NCBI GenBank assembly: GCA_029239575.1
Contig: JARBUP010000107.1
Span: 1 to 8,772, forward strand
DNA: 8,772 nucleotides
Reading direction: 5' to 3'
Origin: Bacillota bacterium
GTDB taxonomy: Bacteria > Bacillota > Clostridia > Tissierellales > Sedimentibacteraceae
The translations under genes and the position numbers were made by a program. Below the pieces are notes generated by a model that saw nothing but the letters and a program-made list of their open reading frames with translations, did not search any database and was not told the DNA's origin. This document shows, piece after piece, positions 1-4,279 of the stretch (position 1 is the first letter of the stretch; every line of letters begins with the position of its first letter).

Positions 1-47
1 ATATGATGGTAATTATTTATAATTTATAACATTAATAAGTAAATATT

Positions 48-87
48 AAAAAGGCTATCTCATATAAAAACGAGATAGCCTTTTTTT
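48..87 (-). terminator. Rho-independent terminator of the feo operon, probably bidirectional
   Basis: GGCTATCTC (53-61) pairs perfectly with GAGATAGCC (72-80) around a 10-nt loop. The flanking A-run (48-52) and T-run (81-85) can lengthen the stem. Read on the minus strand, the hairpin lies about 10 bp after the stop codon of the small Cys-rich gene and is followed by TTTTTAATATTT, so it should end the feo transcript. Read on the plus strand it is followed by seven T residues, so it could also stop transcription entering from the left. Positions 1-47 are AT-rich and show nothing recognisable. Confidence 0.9.
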
Positions 88-97
88 ATTGTATTTA

Positions 98-235
98 TTA
101 AACTCTGCTTGAACAACTCTTTGAACAACCTGAACAACCAGAACAACTTGAACCATTTTTTTTATTTTTTCTAATTTTTTTAACAACTAAAGCTACTGCT
201 ACTAAAACTATTAATCCTACAATTAAATCTGCCAT
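98..235 (-). CDS. FeoB-associated Cys-rich membrane protein (45 aa)
   Basis: This short gene encodes 45 residues starting MADLIVGLIVLV. Residues about 3-18 form one hydrophobic membrane segment. A basic stretch follows (KKIRKNKKN, about 19-27), then a Cys/Ser/Gly tail containing CSGCSGCSKSC with four cysteines (31, 34, 37, 41). The positive-inside rule suggests the Cys tail faces the cytoplasm. Its length, layout and place directly after feoB match the FeoB-associated Cys-rich membrane protein family. The family's exact function is not established; handling incoming Fe(II) at the inner face of FeoB is an inference from position and cysteines. The start is supported by AGGAGG at 244-249, eight bases upstream. 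Only 16 bp separate it from the feoB stop, so it is surely co-transcribed, and the terminator follows at once. The tail is encoded by imperfect 9-bp DNA repeats. Confidence 0.88.
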   Translation of the reverse strand: MADLIVGLIVLVAVALVVKKIRKNKKNGSSCSGCSGCSKSCSSRV

Positions 236-251
236 TTTCAATTCCTCCTAA

Positions 252-2264
252 TTAGATGAAAATGCTTCCTATTTGGTATACTAACATTCCAACGATATAA
301 GCAGTAACTGTTTGATATGTTACAGCTAATAATGCATTTTTTAAAGAACCCATTTCTCTTTTTGTTGCTGCAAAAGCAGCTGCACAAGGCATATATAAAA
401 GTGTAAATACTAAAAATGCAAATGCGCTTAATGGTGTAAACATTGTGTTTAAAGCTGCAGATAATTCTACATCCGATATAGCACCGGTTAATACTGACAT
501 AGTACTTACAACTGCTTCTTTTGCTGTAATACCAGTAATAAGTGCTGTTGATGCCCTCCAGTCATTGAAACCTAATGGTTCAAATATAGGTGCAATCAAG
601 GAACCGAGTGAAGCAAGAATACTTTTTGAACTGTCATCAATCATATTAAATGACCAATCAAAACTTTGTAAGAACCATATTACCAATGAAGCCATAAAAA
701 TTACAGTAAATGCTCTTTGAGTAAAATCTTTAGCTTTTTCCCACATGTGTAATGCAATACTTCTTCTCGATGGAATGCGGTATGCTGGGAGTTCCATTAT
801 AAATGGTACTGAATCACCTTTAAATACTGTACTTTTAAGCAATAAACCAGATAATATTGCAACTAATATTCCTAAAACATATAAGGTAATCATAACCACT
901 GCAGCATTTTCAGGAAAAAACGCCATTGTTATCATACCATAAATAGGCAATCTTGCCGTACATGACATAAACGGTGTAAGTACAATAGTCAACTTTCTAT
1001 CACGTTCGCTTGATAGTGTTCGTGCTGACATTATTGCTGGTACGCTGCAACCAAATCCTATTAACATAGGAACAAAAGATTTTCCTGATAAACCAATTTT
1101 ACGTAATAATTTATCCATTACAAAAGCTATTCTTGTCATATATCCACTGTCTTCAAGAAGTGATAAGAAGAAAAACAAAATAACTATAATAGGTACAAAA
1201 GAAAGTACGCTTCCAACACCTGCAAATACTCCATCTATTACTAAAGCATGAAGCCAATCACTAACCCCTGCATTAATCAATATATTAGATATAAATTCTG
1301 TAAATAAAGTAATTCCTTCTTCCAATATGCCCTGCAATGGAGCACCTATTAGTCCAAATGTTAAATAAAATATTAAAAACATTATTCCAAGGAATATTGG
1401 TATTCCCAAATATTTATGAGTAAGAAGCTTGTCTATTTTTTCCGAACGAATCTGTTCAATAGTTTCTTGATGTCTTACTACGGATGATTTACATATTTTT
1501 TCTATATAATTATAACGCATGTCTGCTAAAGCTGCTTCTTTGTCTGTTTTAAGTGCATTTTCCATGTCTTCTACAACATGTTCAATAATATGCATTTGAT
1601 TTTCAGTAACTTTTAAATCTTTCATGGTTGGCTCATCACCTTCCACTAATTTAGTAGCAGCAAAACGAATTGGATAACCATTATCTTTAGCTTGATCTTC
1701 GATTAAATGCGAAATGGAGTGTATAGCTTTATGTACTTCACCTACGCAAAAATCAAGTTTTTCAGGCTTTTTCTTTTCTTTTGCTGTTTTCATAAAAACA
1801 TCTATAAGTTCAGATATACCTTCATTTTTGGCTGCTGAAATAGGTACAACAGGTATTCCTAAATCTTCTGAAAGTTTTACTACATCAATAGAATTTCCAC
1901 TGTTTGTAACTTCATCCATCATATTTAAAGCTATGACCATGGGTGTAGCAATTTCCATTAATTGCAATGTTAAATATAAATTTCTTTCTATATTTGTTGC
2001 ATCTACAATATTGATAATCAAATCTGGATTTTCTTTCAAAATAAAATCCCTAGTAACAACTTCTTCCAATGAATATGGAGATAATGAATATATACCGGGT
2101 AAATCAACAATCCATGCATCCTTATGTTTTTTAATTTGCCCTTCTTTTTTTTCAATTGTTACTCCTGGAAAATTACCTACATGCTGATTACTTCCTGTTA
2201 ATTTGTTAAATAAAGTTGTTTTTCCACTATTTTGATTGCCTACTAAAGCAAATGTAAATTTCAT
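252..2264 (-). CDS. feoB: Ferrous iron transporter FeoB
   Basis: FeoB is the inner-membrane Fe(II) uptake protein with a cytosolic G-protein domain. The 670-residue product has the full G-domain motif set: G1 GNQNSGKT (9-16), switch I around HVGNFPGVT (28-36), G3 DLPG (54-57), G4 NMMD (114-117) and G5 SAA (143-145). A helical spacer (about 160-280) leads to a polytopic membrane part from about 285 to the C-terminus. The conserved membrane features are LEDSGYM (370-376), the gate-like GFGCSVPA (403-410), SCTARLP (434-440) and MPCAAAFAA (625-633). They provide Cys406, Cys435 and Cys626, the positions thought to line the iron path. Length is within the usual range, somewhat shorter than the enterobacterial protein. 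The ATG has an AGAGGAAA-type ribosome binding site inside the end of feoA, whose stop lies only 2 bp upstream, suggesting translational coupling. No truncation or frameshift is seen. Confidence 0.97.
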   Translation of the reverse strand: MKFTFALVGNQNSGKTTLFNKLTGSNQHVGNFPGVTIEKKEGQIKKHKDAWIVDLPGIYSLSPYSLEEVVTRDFILKENPDLIINIVDATNIERNLYLTLQLMEIATPMVIALNMMDEVTNSGNSIDVVKLSEDLGIPVVPISAAKNEGISELIDVFMKTAKEKKKPEKLDFCVGEVHKAIHSISHLIEDQAKDNGYPIRFAATKLVEGDEPTMKDLKVTENQMHIIEHVVEDMENALKTDKEAALADMRYNYIEKICKSSVVRHQETIEQIRSEKIDKLLTHKYLGIPIFLGIMFLIFYLTFGLIGAPLQGILEEGITLFTEFISNILINAGVSDWLHALVIDGVFAGVGSVLSFVPIIVILFFFLSLLEDSGYMTRIAFVMDKLLRKIGLSGKSFVPMLIGFGCSVPAIMSARTLSSERDRKLTIVLTPFMSCTARLPIYGMITMAFFPENAAVVMITLYVLGILVAILSGLLLKSTVFKGDSVPFIMELPAYRIPSRRSIALHMWEKAKDFTQRAFTVIFMASLVIWFLQSFDWSFNMIDDSSKSILASLGSLIAPIFEPLGFNDWRASTALITGITAKEAVVSTMSVLTGAISDVELSAALNTMFTPLSAFAFLVFTLLYMPCAAAFAATKREMGSLKNALLAVTYQTVTAYIVGMLVYQIGSIFI

Positions 2265-2266
2265 TA

Positions 2267-2494
2267 TTATATTTCCTCTTTTAATTTAATTTTTGAAGCC
2301 TCTTCTTTTCTAATAGTTAAAACATAGCTTCTTATAAGAAGTTCTATTGGATCACCCATTGGAGCTACTTTTCTAACTTCTACACGTGTATTTGGGGTCA
2401 ATCCCATGTCAAGAAGCCTTCTTCTTAAAAGTCCTTCTCCACCTATTGATTCAATTATTCCGCCATTTCCTACTTTTATATTATCCAATGTCAT
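2267..2494 (-). CDS. feoA: FeoA, SH3-like accessory protein of ferrous iron transport
   Basis: This 75-residue cytosolic protein is a typical single FeoA domain with an SH3-like beta-barrel fold. Family-like stretches are RRRLLDMGLTPNTRVEV (24-40) and APMGDPIELLIR (44-55), ending in a strand with EEASKIKL. FeoA is required for FeoB-dependent iron uptake and is thought to act on the FeoB G domain, though its precise mechanism is unresolved. It is the first gene of the operon. The ATG is preceded by GGAGGA at 2501-2506 at normal spacing, and about 60 nt of leader separate it from the predicted transcription start. No feoC-like gene is present; the operon is feoA-feoB-Cys-rich protein. Nothing in it looks damaged. 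Confidence 0.96.
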   Translation of the reverse strand: MTLDNIKVGNGGIIESIGGEGLLRRRLLDMGLTPNTRVEVRKVAPMGDPIELLIRSYVLTIRKEEASKIKLKEEI

Positions 2495-2533
2495 ATGATT
2501 TCCTCCAAAACAGATTTATTTAACAGTTGATTT

Positions 2534-2548
2534 TGATAACCATTCTCA
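2534..2548 (-). promoter_or_regulatory. Fur box 2, just downstream of the feo transcription start
   Basis: The plus strand reads TGATAACCATTCTCA, again two differences from the 7-1-7 Fur consensus. It lies at roughly +8 to +22 from the predicted start. Compared with the reverse complement of box 1 it matches at 13 of 15 positions, so the two boxes face opposite ways. Their centres are 42 bp apart, close to four helical turns. Box 2 is probably a second Fur operator that strengthens repression. Confidence 0.72.
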
Positions 2549-2562
2549 TTTACTATATTTTT

Positions 2563-2591
2563 ATTATAAACTATATGAGAATGATTGTCAA
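2563..2591 (-). promoter_or_regulatory. Consensus sigma-A promoter of the feo operon
   Basis: On the minus strand there is a perfect -35 TTGACA (2586-2591), a 17-bp spacer and a perfect -10 TATAAT (2563-2568). The predicted start is near 2556, giving a leader of about 60 nt before feoA. Upstream lie three A-tracts on the minus strand (2605-2610, 2616-2620, 2627-2633), roughly one helical turn apart, which could act as an UP element or a bend. Both hexamers match consensus in full, so the promoter should be strong unless repressed. Confidence 0.9.
2576..2590 (-). promoter_or_regulatory. Fur box 1, overlapping the -35 element of the feo promoter
   Basis: The plus strand reads TGAGAATGATTGTCA, a 7-1-7 inverted repeat with two differences from the Fur consensus TGATAATNATTATCA. 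It covers most of the spacer and all but one base of the -35 hexamer, so bound Fe-Fur would exclude RNA polymerase. This is the expected control for an Fe(II) uptake operon. The assignment rests on motif and position; the binding protein itself is not in the window. Confidence 0.82.
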
Positions 2592-2641
2592 TAAACTTAT
2601 ACAATTTTTTCTATATTTTTAAAAACTTTTTTTGCAAAAAT

Positions 2642-2679
2642 AAAAAAAGCTTAGTTTCAAATTTTCATTGAAACTAAGC
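2642..2679 (-). terminator. Rho-independent terminator of the PII-like gene
   Basis: GCTTAGTTTCA (2649-2659) and TGAAACTAAGC (2669-2679) form a perfect 11-bp stem, with one more A-T pair possible, around a 9-nt loop. On the minus strand the stem is followed directly by seven T residues (2642-2648). It starts 13 bp after the stop of the PII-like gene. It separates that gene from the feo promoter, so feo is an independent transcription unit. Confidence 0.93.
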
Positions 2680-2692
2680 AATATTATGTAAA

Positions 2693-3043
2693 TTATTTTA
2701 CATCTTCTGATTTAGCGCCATATACTTCTACAACAGGCAATACAAACATAAATCCTACACCAGGTTCTTTAAAATAATCCAATTCTTTTTTTATTTTTTC
2801 TACTATGGAATCAAGTTTTTCCTTATCTCTTATTACGCTAAACACTGTTTTATTATAAGGCTTTCTGCCATCAATTAGTTTTCTTACACTTGCAAGCATA
2901 GGCACATTGATATTGTGATCCAACAAAACTTTTCCCATTCCTTGGCTATCTATTGTTGTTGCACCTAATTCTTCTTCATAAAACAATTCATGTATTGCAT
3001 CTAACTTGTAAATATCATTCAATATTAATATTAATGAGTACAT
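2693..3043 (-). CDS. PII-like (GlnB-fold) protein with degenerate nucleotide-binding loops
   Basis: The 116-residue product has the two-half pattern of PII-type signalling proteins. The first half, YSLILILNDIYKLDAIHEL (2-20) followed by GATTIDSQGMGKV (27-39), resembles the first beta-alpha-beta unit. The second, KTVFSVIRDKEKLDSIVEKI (65-84) followed by GVGFMFVLPVVEVYG (95-109), resembles the second unit and the PII signature near GDGKIFV. The canonical B-loop GDGK is replaced by GVGF, the arginine-rich C-loop end is absent, and no T-loop uridylylation tyrosine is evident, so normal ATP/2-oxoglutarate sensing is doubtful. The gene has its own promoter, a leader of about 125 nt and a terminator, so it is likely monocistronic apart from read-through from upstream. 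The start is supported by AGGAGG five bases before the ATG. Fold assignment is by motif; the ligand and partner are unknown, and no transporter gene it might regulate is adjacent. Confidence 0.7.
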   Translation of the reverse strand: MYSLILILNDIYKLDAIHELFYEEELGATTIDSQGMGKVLLDHNINVPMLASVRKLIDGRKPYNKTVFSVIRDKEKLDSIVEKIKKELDYFKEPGVGFMFVLPVVEVYGAKSEDVK

Positions 3044-3108
3044 CTATCCCTCCTGCTTTTTATTTACAGATATTTTACATTATGGTTACCCAGCAAGCAT
3101 TTAGAAAG

Positions 3109-3141
3109 TTGGAGCAAGTTATAATTTATAACATGCACCAA
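3109..3141 (-). repeat. 33-bp interrupted palindrome in the leader of the PII-like gene
   Basis: On the plus strand the blocks TTGG (3109-3112), GCA (3114-3116) and GTTATA (3118-3123) are matched exactly by TATAAC (3127-3132), TGC (3134-3136) and CCAA (3138-3141). The centre is ATT, and the only breaks are two symmetric A/A positions (3113 with 3137, 3117 with 3133). It lies inside the predicted 5' leader, so in RNA it would be a hairpin of 13 pairs with two U-U mismatches. No T-run follows on either strand, so it is not a simple terminator. It could be a regulatory leader hairpin or a dyad operator. No known riboswitch class was recognised. Confidence 0.7.
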
Positions 3142-3176
3142 AAGTCACTCCGTAATCTTTTGCTGTTAATAATATT

Positions 3177-3204
3177 ATTATATCACATACTTTTATTATT
3201 TCAA
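3177..3204 (-). promoter_or_regulatory. Extended -10 sigma-A promoter of the PII-like gene
   Basis: On the minus strand, -35 TTGAAA (3199-3204), a 16-bp spacer and -10 TATAAT (3177-3182) are seen. The TG of an extended -10 sits one base upstream, giving TGATATAAT. The predicted start is near 3170, leaving a leader of about 125 nt before the ATG at 3043. The promoter lies just after the stop of the UPF0173 gene. No clear terminator stands between the two, so some read-through from that gene is possible. Confidence 0.75.
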
Positions 3205-3235
3205 TATATTTACATTCACAAATTAATTAAAACAT

Positions 3236-3910
3236 CTATATGCCCATAGATTGGTTTATGTTTAAAATTATTGTTTCTGTTTGGCCGACTTTTTTCTTAA
3301 ACTCAATGGGATCAGCTTTAATTAAATCAAAAGTATTATAATGTATAGGCACAACTTTTTTAGGTTTTATAAAGTCAACTGCTAATACTGCATCATTTAT
3401 ATCCATTGTAAAGTTACCTCCAATTGGAATAAAAGCAACATCTACATTTTCACTTTGTAAAAGCTTCATATCATATGTTAATCCCGTATCTCCAGCATGA
3501 TATATTTTTTTGCCATTTACTTCTATTACAAAACCACATGGATTTCCGCCGTATATCATGTCATTACCTACTGATATGCCCGATCCATGAAGTGCATTTG
3601 TCATCTTTACTGTTCCAAAATCAAACTTAGTTTTTCCGCCTATATGCATAGCATGTGTATTTACATTAAATTTATTTAAATAAGAAACTATTTCATGATT
3701 TGCAATTATTAATGAATTGTTTTTCTTTGCTATTTCAACAGTATCTCCTAAATGATCCCCATGTCCATGAGTTACAAAAATATGTGTTATATTAACTAAA
3801 TCATCAAGTTTTACTTCATTATTATTTCCCTTTATAAAAGGGTCGATTATTCCTTTAAATTTACCTTCTTCAATCATTACAACTGAATGTCCTAAATATG
3901 TAAGTTTCAT
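3236..3910 (-). CDS. UPF0173-family metal-dependent hydrolase (metallo-beta-lactamase fold)
   Basis: The 224-residue protein is a complete stand-alone metallo-beta-lactamase-fold hydrolase. It opens with MKLTYLGHSV, typical of the UPF0173 (YtkL-like) family, and has the metal motif THGHGDHLGD (47-56) giving His48, His50, Asp52 and His53. Further likely ligands are His108 (ALHGS), Asp141 (HAGDTG) and His190 (PIHYNTF). All expected metal ligands are present, so a two-metal active site is likely. No signal peptide or membrane segment is seen, so it should be cytosolic. The natural substrate of this family is not established. The ATG has GGGAGGAG at normal spacing and its own promoter close upstream. 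It is divergent from the giant ATPase gene and upstream of the PII-like gene in the same orientation; neither arrangement reveals its substrate. Confidence 0.92.
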   Translation of the reverse strand: MKLTYLGHSVVMIEEGKFKGIIDPFIKGNNNEVKLDDLVNITHIFVTHGHGDHLGDTVEIAKKNNSLIIANHEIVSYLNKFNVNTHAMHIGGKTKFDFGTVKMTNALHGSGISVGNDMIYGGNPCGFVIEVNGKKIYHAGDTGLTYDMKLLQSENVDVAFIPIGGNFTMDINDAVLAVDFIKPKKVVPIHYNTFDLIKADPIEFKKKVGQTETIILNINQSMGI

Positions 3911-3937
3911 AAATACTCCTCCCGATTGTTTTATTAT

Positions 3938-3966
3938 ATTTTACATTCATATAAATATTAAATCAA
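3938..3966 (-). promoter_or_regulatory. Probable sigma-A promoter of the UPF0173 hydrolase gene
   Basis: On the minus strand, TTGATT (3961-3966) and TAAAAT (3938-3943) are separated by 17 bp, placing the start near 3931 and giving a leader of about 20 nt. An overlapping TATAAT (3933-3938) is a possible alternative -10 but has no well-spaced -35. The region is so AT-rich that chance matches are possible, which limits confidence. Confidence 0.45.
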
Positions 3967-4139
3967 TGCATTTATTATTTATCCATTAAATTATAAAATT
4001 AATATTGTAAATTTTACCATAATTAAATATTTTATGTTCAAATTTTCTCCATATTTCACATATTTTATTTACAAAAATCACTTATTTTTAGGAGTTTTTT
4101 AAATACTTGCAAAACAGGTGCCATTTAAATTTATTTAAG

Positions 4140-4167
4140 TTGATTTTATCCATGGATTTGATATAAT
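4140..4167 (+). promoter_or_regulatory. Extended -10 sigma-A promoter of the giant ATPase gene
   Basis: TTGATT (4140-4145) and a perfect TATAAT (4162-4167) are 16 bp apart, with the extended -10 TG at 4159-4160 giving TGATATAAT. The predicted start is near 4174, so the mRNA leader is about 105 nt. The spacer length and the extended -10 are the same as in the promoter of the PII-like gene. Confidence 0.7.
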
Positions 4168-4243
4168 ATAAGGATGTTATAAATATTCTATGGCGCATAT
4201 ATATCATAAGAATCAATAACCCATAATATATTTATGTATATTT

Positions 4244-4264
4244 AAAACTAATTTAATTAGTTTT
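4244..4264 (+). repeat. Perfect 10-bp dyad abutting the ribosome binding site of the giant ATPase gene
   Basis: AAAACTAATT (4244-4253) and AATTAGTTTT (4255-4264) are exact reverse complements around one T. In RNA this gives an 8-bp hairpin with a 5-nt loop. The ribosome binding site AGGAGG (4265-4270) begins at the next base, and the ATG follows 9 bases later at 4280. The hairpin does not cover the ribosome binding site but could influence its access or protect the 5' end. It is A/U-rich and only moderately stable. Confidence 0.6.
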
Positions 4265-4279
4265 AGGAGGAATTATAAA

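Larger units (their letters stand above)
3911..4279. other. Divergent AT-rich intergenic region (369 bp)
   Basis: This stretch separates the minus-strand hydrolase from the plus-strand giant ATPase. It holds the hydrolase promoter (3938-3966), the ATPase promoter (4140-4167) and the leader of the ATPase mRNA with a dyad before its ribosome binding site (4244-4264). Between about 3967 and 4135 there is only AT-rich sequence with no convincing gene, RNA or operator. ATCCATGGAT (4148-4157) is a perfect 10-bp palindrome inside the ATPase promoter spacer, of uncertain meaning. Confidence 0.8.

Noticed and set aside
445..942. Open frames on the plus strand opposite feoB (also 1714-2187)
   Set aside because: They lie antisense to the strongly supported feoB, have no ribosome binding site or recognisable domain, and reflect low stop density opposite a membrane-protein gene.
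3087..3101. Tiny upstream frame (ATG CTT GCT GGG TAA, minus strand) in the PII-like leader
   Set aside because: It has four codons and no ribosome binding site, so there is no reason to think it is translated.
3044..3176. Known riboswitch or T-box in the PII-like leader
   Set aside because: I compared it by eye with the conserved cores I know (T-box GGTACCGCG, SAM, c-di-GMP, THF, fluoride, preQ1 and guanidine types) and none fits. It is kept only as an unclassified structured leader.
2953..3249. 98-codon open frame on the plus strand opposite the PII-like gene and its leader
   Set aside because: It overlaps a supported gene and promoter on the other strand, and its product is a low-complexity Leu/Ile/His-rich sequence with no domain.
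4041..4055. CodY-like sequence AATTTTCTCCATATT
   Set aside because: It has three differences from the CodY consensus in very AT-rich DNA and lies about 85 bp upstream of the -35 element, so chance is the better explanation.
4148..4157. ATCCATGGAT as a specific operator in the ATPase promoter
   Set aside because: A single 10-bp palindrome matching no known regulator site is too little to call an operator; it is mentioned only as context.
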